From assembly GCA_910575665.1 (NCBI GenBank), contig CAJTFB010000002.1, forward strand, positions 91,465 through 155,464: a stretch of 64,000 bases of DNA, written 5' to 3'. The stretch comes from Eubacteriaceae bacterium (GTDB lineage: Bacteria; Bacillota; Clostridia; Lachnospirales; Lachnospiraceae). The notes under the pieces are model-generated. The model was not told where the DNA came from, did no database searches, and saw only the letters and a list, made by a program, of their open reading frames with translations. Within the stretch, counting starts at the first letter, position 1, and every line of letters starts with the position of its first letter. A program made the position numbers and the translations under genes. This document shows, one piece after another, positions 44,616 to 53,197 of this stretch.

Positions 44616-46703
44616 ATGGATACCAGTCAATATTTAGAGTTGTTTATTGATGAAACAAAAGAGCATCTGCAGTCATTGAATGAGCATATTCTGGAACTGG
44701 AGAAGGATCCAGAAAACGATGATACCATCAATGAGATTTTCCGGGCTGCCCATACATTAAAGGGAATGTCTGGAACGATGGGATATACGAGGATGCAGCG
44801 TCTTACCCATGATCTTGAAAATGTTTTTTCGGAGATCCGAAATGGCAATATGAAGGCAAATGAAAAGCTGGTTGATATTCTATTTCGTGGATTGGATGCA
44901 CTGGAATCCTATCTGGAGGTTATTTCCAGTACCGGAAGTGAGGGAACGGAGGATAATGAGGATATTATCAACGATCTGAAAGAAGTGATCGCGGAGGAAA
45001 CAGGAGTTGACGGCGGCGCGCCGGAGGAGACCAAAACGGCAGAAGCGAGCCCGGCAAAAGAGGCAAAACCTGCAGAGAATAATCCGGCAAAAAATAAATA
45101 TGAACAGATCCCGGTTTCGGAGTATGAGATCCATGCCATGGAGAATGCGAAGGAAGATGGGCAGAATGTTTTTGGAATTACAGTTTATCTTCAGGAGTCT
45201 TGTATACTGAAAGCGGCAAGAGCTTTCCTTGTATTTAAGACGGTAGAAGATAAGGGAGAATTGATCAAGTCTGTACCAGATACAGAAAAGATCGAGGATG
45301 AAGAGTTTGATCTCGATTTTAGCTGGATTCTTGCCACTAAGGAAAGTAAAGAGACCATCAAGCAGCTGATTATGAATGTATCTGAGATCGCTGAGGTCTG
45401 TATCGATGATTTCCAATATACAGCGGTTGTTCCGAATACACAACCAGAAAAAGAAGAGAAGAAAGAAGAAAAACCAGAGGTCAAAGAACCGGCTAAAAAG
45501 CAGCCGCCCCAGGCGGCAGCAAAGGGTAAGGTGGCAAGCCGCTCTGTGCGTGTCGATATTGACAAGTTGGATGTGCTGATGAACCTGGTGAGTGAGTTGA
45601 TCATTGCGAAGAATGCTCTTGTATCTGTGACCTCCGGGGATAATGGTGCAGAGGTAGGATCTGGACAGATTTTCCATGAGAATATAGAATACTTGGAACG
45701 CGTCACTACAAACCTTCATGAGTCTGTTATGAAGGTGAGGATGGTTCCGATCGAGAGTGTAGTGAATCGTTTTCCGCGTATGATTCGTGATCTGAACCGG
45801 AAACTCAATAAAAAGATGGAGCTGTATATGACCGGTGAGGACACAGAGCTTGACCGTACCGTGATCGATGAACTGGGAGATCCTTTGATGCATCTGCTCC
45901 GGAATTCAGCAGACCATGGACTAGAGAGCAATGAGGAACGTGTTCGTCTGGGGAAACCGGAAGTGGGATCTATTTTCCTGGATGCCTATCAGGATGGAAA
46001 TAATGTAACCATTGAGGTCAGAGACGATGGTGGTGGAATTGATACGGAAAAGGTTAGAAGAAAGGCTCTGGAAAAGGGGACGATCACCTTACAACAGGCA
46101 GAGGCGATGACGGATAAGGATTACATCGATCTGTTATTCCAGCCGAGCTTTTCAACGGCAGACCAGATTTCTGACGTGTCCGGTAGAGGTGTGGGGCTTG
46201 ATGTGGTGAAGACAAAGATTGAGTCTCTGGGCGGAAGTATTGAGGCCAGAACGGTCAAAGGACAGGGAAGTACATTCGTGATCCAGCTTCCATTGACCCT
46301 CGCTATCATACAAGCGTTGATGGTAGAAGTGGGAACGGAAAAGTATGCCATTCCTCTTGGGAACATTGATACGATTGAAGATATTTCCCAGGATGATATC
46401 AAATTGGTTCAGTCTAAGGAAGTAATTTATCTGAGAGGCAGTGTGATTCCAATTATCCGCATGAATGAAATTCTCGAAATGGAGGATTATGATAAGGAAG
46501 CAGATATAGAATCAGGAGTTGCCGTAGTTGTAAAGAAGGGCGACCAAAGACTGGGATTGGTTGTAGATAATCTTCTTGGACAGCAGGAGACCGTGATCAA
46601 GTCCATGGGACACCATATCACCAATGCGAAACTGTTCAGTGGGGCGACGATTCTTGGAGACGGTGAAGTGGCATTGATCCTGGATACAAACACACTGATT
46701 TAG
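44616..46703 (+). CDS. cheA: Chemotaxis histidine kinase CheA
   Basis: 695 residues. Hpt domain with His46 in AAHTLKGMSG; acidic Ala/Pro linker; CheY-binding P2 (about 175-265); second linker rich in Lys/Glu/Pro; dimer domain; HATPase with N-box LLRNSADHGLES, G boxes DDGGGID and GRGVGLDVVK; C-terminal CheW-like domain. ATG 44616 follows GGAGG by 5 bases; ATG 44604 lies inside cheB. Confidence 0.97.
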   Translation: MDTSQYLELFIDETKEHLQSLNEHILELEKDPENDDTINEIFRAAHTLKGMSGTMGYTRMQRLTHDLENVFSEIRNGNMKANEKLVDILFRGLDALESYLEVISSTGSEGTEDNEDIINDLKEVIAEETGVDGGAPEETKTAEASPAKEAKPAENNPAKNKYEQIPVSEYEIHAMENAKEDGQNVFGITVYLQESCILKAARAFLVFKTVEDKGELIKSVPDTEKIEDEEFDLDFSWILATKESKETIKQLIMNVSEIAEVCIDDFQYTAVVPNTQPEKEEKKEEKPEVKEPAKKQPPQAAAKGKVASRSVRVDIDKLDVLMNLVSELIIAKNALVSVTSGDNGAEVGSGQIFHENIEYLERVTTNLHESVMKVRMVPIESVVNRFPRMIRDLNRKLNKKMELYMTGEDTELDRTVIDELGDPLMHLLRNSADHGLESNEERVRLGKPEVGSIFLDAYQDGNNVTIEVRDDGGGIDTEKVRRKALEKGTITLQQAEAMTDKDYIDLLFQPSFSTADQISDVSGRGVGLDVVKTKIESLGGSIEARTVKGQGSTFVIQLPLTLAIIQALMVEVGTEKYAIPLGNIDTIEDISQDDIKLVQSKEVIYLRGSVIPIIRMNEILEMEDYDKEADIESGVAVVVKKGDQRLGLVVDNLLGQQETVIKSMGHHITNAKLFSGATILGDGEVALILDTNTLI

Positions 46704-46715
46704 GAGGGCGAGCAA

Positions 46716-47180
46716 ATGGACGGAATGATGAATGAAAATGCGGTAGAGGAAATTCAGTACATAGTGATCCGAATTGGTGATGAACAGTACGGAATCAATA
46801 TTGGATATGTGGATAATATTGTCAGAATGCAGAGGATTACCAGGGTTCCAAAATCTCAGCCTTACTATGTTGGTGTGATCAATCTGAGAGGTGAGGTGGT
46901 GCCGGTCATGAGCCTTCGCAGAAGGTTTGACCTTGAGAATGATTCCTATGAAGGTTCCACCCGTATCATTATACTGAAGTTAGAAGATCAGTCCCTGGTG
47001 GGAGTGATCGTGGATGAGGTAAGAGAGGTTGTAAACCTAAATCCAGAAACAATAGAGACACCTTCCTTTAAATTGGATGAGAAAAATGCTGCCTATCTTG
47101 CCGGTATTGGTAAAAACGGTGAAAATCTCATTTCTCTTCTTAATATAGAAAACGTAGTGGGAGAATCAAAGACAGTATGA
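46716..47180 (+). CDS. cheW: Chemotaxis coupling protein CheW
   Basis: 154 residues. CheW fold with IRIGDEQYGINIGYVDNIV, VPKSQPYYVGVINLRGEVVPV (given shorter: YYVGVINLRGEVVPV) and VIVDEVREVV. Bridges receptors to CheA. AGGAGGG before ATG; ATGA overlap with cheD. Confidence 0.97.
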   Translation: MDGMMNENAVEEIQYIVIRIGDEQYGINIGYVDNIVRMQRITRVPKSQPYYVGVINLRGEVVPVMSLRRRFDLENDSYEGSTRIIILKLEDQSLVGVIVDEVREVVNLNPETIETPSFKLDEKNAAYLAGIGKNGENLISLLNIENVVGESKTV

Positions 47181-47662
47181 GTGACATAATACGTGTGGGA
47201 ATGGCAGATTTTAAACTCTGCCGTTCTCCACAGAAGATATCAACCCTTGGGCTCGGTTCCTGTCTGGGGGTTGTGTTGTATGATAGAACCACAAAGATTT
47301 GTGGACTTGCACATGTTATGATGCCGGACAGTAGTCAGATCTCCCAAAATACTAATCGCATGAAGTTTGTGGATACCTGTATTCCGGATATGTACGAAGA
47401 GCTCCTGCGGGTAGGGGCTAAAAAATCTGGAATTATTGCCAAAATGGCAGGCGGAGCGAAGATGTTTTCCTATCAGTCCAATAACAAGTTTCTAAATATT
47501 GGGCAACAGAATGTGGAGGCTGTACATGAAGTTCTTGGTGAACTTCGAATACCAATTCTGGCAGAAGATGTGGGAAGCAATTATGGAAGAACCATTAAAT
47601 TCGATACAGTTACCGGTGGATTGAGTGTAAAAGCAGTGGGATTTGGCGACAGTATCATTTGA
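47177..47662 (+). CDS. cheD: Chemoreceptor glutamine deamidase CheD
   Basis: 161 residues. Active-site Cys29 in GLGSCLGVVLYD and His46 in GLAHVMMP, plus a conserved C-terminal GGLSVKAVGFGDS. Deamidates receptors and interacts with CheC/FliY-type phosphatases. Four-base overlap with cheW. Confidence 0.96.
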   Translation: MSDIIRVGMADFKLCRSPQKISTLGLGSCLGVVLYDRTTKICGLAHVMMPDSSQISQNTNRMKFVDTCIPDMYEELLRVGAKKSGIIAKMAGGAKMFSYQSNNKFLNIGQQNVEAVHEVLGELRIPILAEDVGSNYGRTIKFDTVTGGLSVKAVGFGDSII

Positions 47663-47696
47663 TAGGAATGTTTGTTAGGCAGAATGGGGGAAAATA

Positions 47697-48020
47697 ATGA
47701 AATATCGATTTATTCCGGCATTTACGATGTTGCTGGCGGGACTGGTGTGTTGCATCATGAGTATTGTACAGGGATGGGATGTTACGTATAGTCTTATCGT
47801 ATTGATGATCGTCCTTATTTTATTCTATATCATAGGTCAGATCGCAGCACAAGTTGTAGGTAAAGTGGTGGCAGAGCATGAAGCCATGGTCCGTGCGGAA
47901 AATGAACGGATTCGTCTGGAGGAAGAGGCAAGAAGATTGGCAGAACTCCAGGCAGAAGAGGAAAAGAAGCGTCAAGAAAAAGAAGGCGACGAAATAGAAC
48001 AGGAAGAAGATGATGTCTGA
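47697..48020 (+). CDS. Small membrane protein of unknown function between cheD and fliA
   Basis: 107 residues. Two membrane helices (about 7-25 and 31-52) with a short loop, then a long charged helix of Glu/Arg/Lys/Ala (about 58-100) and an acidic end EEDDV. No enzyme motif. GGGGGAAAA precedes the ATG and it lies inside the operon, so it is likely expressed with chemotaxis genes. It resembles unnamed Lachnospiraceae flagellar-cluster proteins only in general layout; I do not recognise a family. Confidence 0.7.
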   Translation: MKYRFIPAFTMLLAGLVCCIMSIVQGWDVTYSLIVLMIVLILFYIIGQIAAQVVGKVVAEHEAMVRAENERIRLEEEARRLAELQAEEEKKRQEKEGDEIEQEEDDV

Positions 48021-48024
48021 TCTG

Positions 48025-48039
48025 ACGATATTATATCGT
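48025..48039. repeat. 15-bp palindrome before fliA
   Basis: ACGATAT-T-ATATCGT: perfect 7-base arms around one base, placed between the upstream stop codon and the fliA ribosome site. Too tight for an RNA hairpin loop unless partly melted; it has the look of a dimer-binding operator, but this is unproven. Confidence 0.45.
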
Positions 48040-48059
48040 AAGATAGTGAGGGAGCGCTT

Positions 48060-48836
48060 ATGGCGATGAATGAATCCGAAAAGAAAAAGATATGGGACAA
48101 ATATATAAAGACGAAAAGCCCAGAACTCAGGGAACAGCTAATCGTCGAATACGCGAATTTGGTCAATCTGGTTGCCGGGCGGATGGGTATGTATCTGGGG
48201 TATACGGTGGAATATGATGATTTAGTGGGATATGGTATATTTGGACTAATTGATGCCATCGACAAGTTTGATCTTGCTAAAAATGTAAAATTTGAAACCT
48301 ATGCCAGCCTTCGGATTCGAGGGTCTATTCTGGATCAGATTCGAAAGATGGATTGGATTCCCCGGACGCTGCGCCAAAAACAGAAGCAGATGGATGCGGC
48401 CAGTGCTAGACTGGAAGGAGAGCTGGGAAGACCGGCGACTGATTCGGAGATTGCCGAAGAACTGGAGATCAGTCTAGAAGAATATGACAGCTGGAAAAAT
48501 GAAGCACAATTTACTAATCTTGTGTCTCTGGACGATTTTTTGGAACAGGGTGGAGATGCCAGGATGGATTCTGCGGGAGGGACCAGCCGTTTTGATCAAC
48601 CAGAACAAGCACTGGAAAAACAGGAGCTCAAGCGGATGCTGGTAGAAGCATTAAAAACGCTTACCGAAAAAGAGTCCAGTGTAATCACGCTCTATTATTA
48701 TGAAGATATGACCTTAAAAGAGATCAGCAGGATTTTGGAGGTATCGGAATCCAGGGTTTCCCAGCTTCATACGAAAGCATTGCAGAAGATCAAGGTGCAA
48801 ATGGGGGATTCGATCGAGTTGTTAAATCTTTTTTAA
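48060..48836 (+). CDS. fliA: Flagellar sigma factor FliA (SigD/sigma-28)
   Basis: 258 residues. Region 2: EYANLVNLVAGRM, DLVGYGIFGLIDAIDKFD, FETYASLRIRGSILDQIR, DWIPRTLRQK, all strongly sigma-28-like. Region 3, then region 4 with EKESSVITLYYYEDMTLKEI and SESRVSQLHTKAL. GTGAGGGAG before the ATG. Drives late flagellar genes (filament, caps), none of which are in the window; the anti-sigma factor FlgM is also elsewhere. Confidence 0.97.
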   Translation: MAMNESEKKKIWDKYIKTKSPELREQLIVEYANLVNLVAGRMGMYLGYTVEYDDLVGYGIFGLIDAIDKFDLAKNVKFETYASLRIRGSILDQIRKMDWIPRTLRQKQKQMDAASARLEGELGRPATDSEIAEELEISLEEYDSWKNEAQFTNLVSLDDFLEQGGDARMDSAGGTSRFDQPEQALEKQELKRMLVEALKTLTEKESSVITLYYYEDMTLKEISRILEVSESRVSQLHTKALQKIKVQMGDSIELLNLF

Positions 48837-48912
48837 GTAAGATATATTTCTATGTATTTTATCAGGATGAACGGACAAAACACCAGGGAAAGACTGAAAG
48901 GGGAGGATTTCT

Positions 48913-50511
48913 ATGGGGGAAAACGCATACTTCCAGATTGTGCATAAGACAAATCGAACATTTCTTAAGGTGTTTCCAGCTTCACAGGATGGAGAGATGT
49001 TTCAGATCGATGAAGTTATCAGATATCTGGATCGGATCAATTTTCCCGACTATGATTCGGTGGCACTAAATCAGTATCTGAAGCGGGCTGATTTCCAGAA
49101 AGAATTCCGTTTGTTGGATCAGGAGATACTGCCGGAAAACGAGAGGTGTTTTATTGATATCTATGATGAGGGAGAAAAAGCAGTTGCCAGGTTTTATCCT
49201 CCCTCCAGCAATGGAAAAAAGCTGACCAGGGAAGATATACTGAGTGACTTGAAATTCGAAGGAGTAGTCCACGGTATCCGAGAAGATGTGGTGGATGAGT
49301 TTATAAAAGCCCCAGAATATTGTCGGGATTATGTTGTGGCAAAGGCCACACCACCGGTTCAGGGACACGACGCTGTGGTGGAGTATCATTTTGATATCAA
49401 TGCGACAGCAAAACCGAAACTAAACGATGATGGGAGTGTAGACTTTCATCATCTGGGAAATATCAAGCCAGTCCAGGTCGGAGAAAAGCTGGCGACGCTT
49501 ACGCCGGCGGATTTTGGTAAGCCAGGTGTCAGCGTAACAGGAAAGTCACTATCTCCCAATAAAGTAGCAGTGAAACGGCTTCGTCATGGTCGGAACATAA
49601 CGATGACAGAGGATGGTTGTGAGCTCTATTCCCAGGTGGCGGGGCATGTGACACTGGTGGATGACCTTGTCATGGTGTCCAATATATACGATGTGCCAGC
49701 AAATGTGGATGCATCTACCGGAGATATCGAATATAAGGGAACAGTAAATGTAGTTGGGAACGTGAATACAGGTTATGTCATTAAGGCAGATGGAGATATT
49801 ATTGTAAATGGTGTTGTGGAGGGGGCTGATCTTATAGCCGGTGGAAACATCGTTCTTAAGCGGGGAATGCAGGGAATGTCCAGAGGGACTCTAACCGCAG
49901 AGGGAAATGTAACTGCTAAGTTTATTGAAAACAGCCAGATCAAATGTAAAGGTACTTTGATGTGTGATGCAGTGCTGCACAGTGATGTAGAGTGCCAAGG
50001 AGAAATTGCGGTTCTTGGTAAGAAAGGATTGATCAATGGCGGTCACATTCGTTCCTATGCTAATATCGCAGCGACTCAACTCGGTTCCTCCATGGGTACT
50101 TCTACAGTTGTAGAGGTGTTGCCGGATATTGGACTGGTGAAACTGTTAAATGAAACAGAGGAAAAGACCGAAGAAGCATGTGCTGCTTTAAAAAAGATGG
50201 ATGGAGTTCTCCATTCTATTAAAAAGTGTGTGAAGACAGGAAAAAGCTTGTCTCCAAAACAGAAGGAGTATTTAAAAACAGCTTCTGCTTCTAAACCAAA
50301 GATTCAGAAGAAGATTGAGAGCATGAAGGCGCAGTGTGATACACTTCGAAAGAGCCTAAAGGCAAATTCCAATGTCAGCATCCGAGTAGAGGGTGTGGTA
50401 AATTCTGGAGTGCAGATTGTGATTAAGGATGTATCCAAGATTATGAGTGACAGGGTGTCAAGGTGTAAGTTTGTAAGAGAGGGCGCAGATATCAAGTCGA
50501 TTGGAATTTAA
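48913..50511 (+). CDS. FapA-family (DUF342) polymer-forming-type protein
   Basis: 532 residues. Central beta-helix region with repeated glycine turns (about 240-400: GTVNVVGNVNTGYVIKADGD in pieces, e.g. VVGNVNTGY, VEGADLIAGGNIVLKRGMQG) is characteristic of FapA/DUF342; a Lys-rich coiled coil follows (about 415-485). No membrane segment or signal. In several Firmicutes this gene sits next to fliA. Flagellar assembly role (FapA) is suggested in the family name but not demonstrated here. Confidence 0.85.
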   Translation: MGENAYFQIVHKTNRTFLKVFPASQDGEMFQIDEVIRYLDRINFPDYDSVALNQYLKRADFQKEFRLLDQEILPENERCFIDIYDEGEKAVARFYPPSSNGKKLTREDILSDLKFEGVVHGIREDVVDEFIKAPEYCRDYVVAKATPPVQGHDAVVEYHFDINATAKPKLNDDGSVDFHHLGNIKPVQVGEKLATLTPADFGKPGVSVTGKSLSPNKVAVKRLRHGRNITMTEDGCELYSQVAGHVTLVDDLVMVSNIYDVPANVDASTGDIEYKGTVNVVGNVNTGYVIKADGDIIVNGVVEGADLIAGGNIVLKRGMQGMSRGTLTAEGNVTAKFIENSQIKCKGTLMCDAVLHSDVECQGEIAVLGKKGLINGGHIRSYANIAATQLGSSMGTSTVVEVLPDIGLVKLLNETEEKTEEACAALKKMDGVLHSIKKCVKTGKSLSPKQKEYLKTASASKPKIQKKIESMKAQCDTLRKSLKANSNVSIRVEGVVNSGVQIVIKDVSKIMSDRVSRCKFVREGADIKSIGI

Positions 50512-50554
50512 CTCATCAGCGAATTAGGAAGACAGGAAAGGTGTGGTGATCAAT

Positions 50555-50860
50555 ATGTCTATTAGTTCTATTGATGCTTCCACGATAGCTCCCAGATCAT
50601 CGGAGGCGTCTGGAATCATAGGAAGAGAACAGCATCAGTTTCAGCATATGGGTGAAACTGCCGCCGCAAGCTTTGAAAAAAATGTAGAGCAGCAGAGCCA
50701 GAGGACGACAGAGACGAATAAGAGTGAGAAAGAAGAATATCGTTTTGATGGCTCCGGTAAAAATAAATACAGCGGTGGGCGCAATAAAAAGAAAAAAAAG
50801 CAATCCGAAGAGGCGCCAATGGCACCAAAATCGGACAGCAGTTTTGATATTATGATATAG
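50555..50860 (+). CDS. Small hydrophilic protein, unknown
   Basis: 101 residues. Ser/Ala-rich N-terminus, then Glu/Gln-rich middle and a very basic patch GRNKKKKKQSEE before a short hydrophobic end (SFDIMI). No domain recognised, no membrane segment. ATG 50555 preferred over GTG 50543 because GGTGTGGTGAT lies before it. Operon context: between FapA-like and SwrB-like genes. Confidence 0.55.
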   Translation: MSISSIDASTIAPRSSEASGIIGREQHQFQHMGETAAASFEKNVEQQSQRTTETNKSEKEEYRFDGSGKNKYSGGRNKKKKKQSEEAPMAPKSDSSFDIMI

Positions 50861-50903
50861 CCAAAGTTTATCGATACGGATAAGCTTTGGGGGGAGGAAA
50901 AAA

Positions 50904-51584
50904 ATGAATGCAGCAGAAATCATACTTTTGATTTTGGGATTTTTGAGTATTTCTATCAGTTTCTTTGTGGGAAAAAAGAAAAAAATTTCAGATATTTCGG
51001 AAACAGCGGAGTATCAATCCAGAGACATATGGACAGAAAAAGAAGAGACGATGGTTCGGGAGCAGATTGACACGATTCTCAGTGAGGAGAGGGAAAATGT
51101 AATTGCTGAGACCACGGATCAACTGAACCGGAAGAGCAATGAGAAGATTATGGAATTTGATGATTTCTCGGCTCAGCTTATGGAAAAAATAAACCATAAT
51201 CACGAAGAAGTCGTCTTTATGTATAATATGTTGAGTGAAAAGGAAAAAGAACTGAAAGAAGCCGCAGTGAAAAAGGGATCGGCGGAAAAGCCCTCTGGAA
51301 TTGCAGCAGTGGAGCAGGCAAATAAAAAAGTTTCTAAAGAATCAGGAAACAAATCTGCTAAGGCTGCTGATAAAACAGGAACCCCAAAAACAGATGCTGG
51401 TACTAATCAGCAGGCAGTGAAGCCAGAGGCGGAGACGAGTGAAAATCCTGTTGATGATAGCGCAACTAAAAACATCATTCAGATGTATAAGCAGGGAAAA
51501 TCTGTATTGGAAATTTCGAAGGAATTAGATATCGGACAGGGTGAGGTAAAACTGATGATTTCATTGTATGGAGGAAATAAATGA
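50904..51584 (+). CDS. SwrB/DUF6115-like membrane-anchored coiled-coil protein
   Basis: 226 residues. One N-terminal membrane helix (about 4-22), a long Glu/Lys coiled coil (about 45-115), an Ala/Lys/Thr disordered part, and a C-terminal helix-turn-helix-like end (IIQMYKQGKSVLEISKELDI, then GQGEVKLMI). B. subtilis SwrB has the same layout and position between sigD and rpsB; SwrB aids FliF/FliG-FliP assembly. The assignment is by architecture and position, not by an alignment. Confidence 0.7.
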   Translation: MNAAEIILLILGFLSISISFFVGKKKKISDISETAEYQSRDIWTEKEETMVREQIDTILSEERENVIAETTDQLNRKSNEKIMEFDDFSAQLMEKINHNHEEVVFMYNMLSEKEKELKEAAVKKGSAEKPSGIAAVEQANKKVSKESGNKSAKAADKTGTPKTDAGTNQQAVKPEAETSENPVDDSATKNIIQMYKQGKSVLEISKELDIGQGEVKLMISLYGGNK

Positions 51585-52135
51585 AGAGTAAATGGTTTTT
51601 GAGAGGACTCGGTGTAGGAATCATAGTGACTGCTCTTCTTTTATGCATAACATATCGCAGTTCCAGCGAAAATACTAATGTGATCAAACAGGCGCGGGAG
51701 CTGGGAATGGTGTTTCCAAAGGAAGAGACCACAGATACCAAAGCAGAGGCGGAGAAAATGGCGCAGGAAGTGAAGGACAATCCTGCTTCTAAGTCGGCAG
51801 TCAGCGCGGTTTCAAAATCAGCAGTCGGCACAGACACGAAAGTTCCTAATGAGAAAGACAAAAAGGCTAAGAAAAAACTAGAGGACAGCAAAAAGGATAT
51901 TAAAAATGCATCTGCCTTTCAAAAGGGAAAGACTACTTTTGTAGTTCGGAATGGACTTTTGTCAAGTTCTGTAGCCAGAGAAATGGAAGAGGCGGGAATC
52001 ATTGACGATGCCAAAGACTTTAATGCATATCTGGTAGATAAAGGGTATGGAAGGCGTATTCGCAGTGGTACGTACAAGATTCCGGAAGGAGCGGATTTTG
52101 ATACCATTGCTAAAATCATAACAAGACAGGATTAA
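51581..52135 (+). CDS. Membrane protein with MltG-like C-terminal LysM-type domain, no catalytic domain
   Basis: 184 residues. One membrane helix (about 7-25), a charged Lys/Ala/Ser linker (about 45-110) and a C-terminal domain resembling the N-terminal LysM-like part of MltG/YceG: SSSVAREMEEAGIIDDAKDF, then YGRRIRSGTYKIPEGADFDT (shortened: IRSGTYKIPEGA). The lytic transglycosylase domain that normally follows is absent, and the gene ends here by a normal stop. Four-base ATGA overlap with the SwrB-like gene. May bind cell wall near the motor; function not known. Confidence 0.7.
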   Translation: MKSKWFLRGLGVGIIVTALLLCITYRSSSENTNVIKQARELGMVFPKEETTDTKAEAEKMAQEVKDNPASKSAVSAVSKSAVGTDTKVPNEKDKKAKKKLEDSKKDIKNASAFQKGKTTFVVRNGLLSSSVAREMEEAGIIDDAKDFNAYLVDKGYGRRIRSGTYKIPEGADFDTIAKIITRQD

Positions 52136-52192
52136 GTTCAAACAGAGAATAGATAAAGTAAATGTTTTCTTTGCTATGGATTTGGATCATGA

Positions 52193-52230
52193 ATGCAGGG
52201 TTTTTTAAATAAAACCTTGCATTTTGTTTT
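52193..52230 (+). terminator. Terminator of the fla/che cluster
   Basis: Arms ATGCAGGGTTTT (52193-52204) and AAAACCTTGCAT (52211-52222), one G-T pair, then TTTGTTTT. It is the first clear terminator after codY, consistent with a very long operon. Confidence 0.8.
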
Positions 52231-52245
52231 ACATTGTGATAAAAT
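52217..52245 (+). promoter_or_regulatory. Promoter of rpsB-tsf overlapping the terminator
   Basis: TTGCAT (52217-52222), 17-base spacer, extended -10 TGATAAAAT with TAAAAT at 52240-52245. The -35 hexamer is part of the terminator's 3' arm, so the two signals share bases. Predicted start near 52252. Confidence 0.65.
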
Positions 52246-52251
52246 AAATCG

Positions 52252-52390
52252 ATTGAAAAAACACGTTGACTGATTTTTTTCAATGGTGCTTTGTATTTCG
52301 CTGGATCGCAGGCAGTGATCTTAAGGGAAGACAAGGTTTTGAAAAAGAAATGAAGTCTTCGGAAGAAAAAACCATATGGAGGTAAGAAAA
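52252..52390 (+). promoter_or_regulatory. 5' leader of rpsB with several stems
   Basis: About 139 bases. First stem ATTGAAAAAA (52252-52261)/TTTTTTCAAT (52275-52284), 10 perfect pairs. Near the ribosome site, GAAGAC (52327-52332)/GTCTTC (52355-52360) competes with GGTTTT (from about 52335)/AAAACC (about 52368-52373). The layout suits feedback control by ribosomal protein S2, which is inference. Confidence 0.4.
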
Positions 52391-53122
52391 ATGAGTGTTA
52401 TTTCAATGAAACAGTTATTGGAAGCCGGTGTTCACTTTGGACATCAGACAAGAAGATGGAACCCTAAAATGGCAGAGTACATCTACACAGAGAGAAATGG
52501 TATTTATATCATTGACCTTCAAAAATCAGTAGGAAAAGTAGATGAAGCTTACAATGCGATTAAGGAGATCGCTGCGGACGGTGGCAATATCCTTTTTGTT
52601 GGTACGAAAAAGCAGGCACAGGATTCCATTAAGAATGAAGCAGAGCGCTGTGGAATGTACTACGTAAATGAGAGATGGCTTGGGGGTATGCTGACAAACT
52701 TCAAGACGATTCAGGCTCGTATCAAGAGACTCAAAGCGATTGAGAAAATGGCAGAAGATGGAACATTTGATGTTCTTCCTAAAAAAGAAGTTATTAACCT
52801 GAAAAAAGAGTGGGCAAAACTTGAGAAAAATCTTGGCGGTATCAAAGATATGAAGACCATACCAGATGCGATCTTCGTTGTAGATCCTAAGAAAGAGAGA
52901 ATTTGTATTCAGGAAGCTCACATTCTTGGTATTCCTTTGGTAGGTATCGTAGATACAAACTGTGATCCGGAGGAGCTGGATTATGTGATCCCAGGAAATG
53001 ATGATGCGATTCGTGCCGTGAAGCTGATTGTTTCCAAGATGGCAGATGCTGTAATCGAGGCAAAACAAGGCGAGACCTATGCAGACGAAGCTGAGGAAGA
53101 GACAGCAGCAGAGAAAGAATAA
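52391..53122 (+). CDS. rpsB: 30S ribosomal protein S2
   Basis: 243 residues. Motifs [47 protein letters not shown] and [23 protein letters not shown] segment. The start at 52391 follows GGAGGT by 7 bases. C-terminal tail is acidic/Ala-rich. tsf follows as in nearly all bacteria. Confidence 0.98.
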   Translation: MSVISMKQLLEAGVHFGHQTRRWNPKMAEYIYTERNGIYIIDLQKSVGKVDEAYNAIKEIAADGGNILFVGTKKQAQDSIKNEAERCGMYYVNERWLGGMLTNFKTIQARIKRLKAIEKMAEDGTFDVLPKKEVINLKKEWAKLEKNLGGIKDMKTIPDAIFVVDPKKERICIQEAHILGIPLVGIVDTNCDPEELDYVIPGNDDAIRAVKLIVSKMADAVIEAKQGETYADEAEEETAAEKE

Positions 53123-53197
53123 TATAATCATGTCACGAATGACAGCGATAGCTCAGTAGTGGCATTTCTATATAGGGAAGAAAGGAAGATTAGAACA

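Noticed and set aside
44880..45893. Long minus-strand ORF inside cheA
   Set aside because: It overlies a well-defined CheA gene, has a biased Cys/His/Phe composition and no ribosome site; it is a shadow frame.
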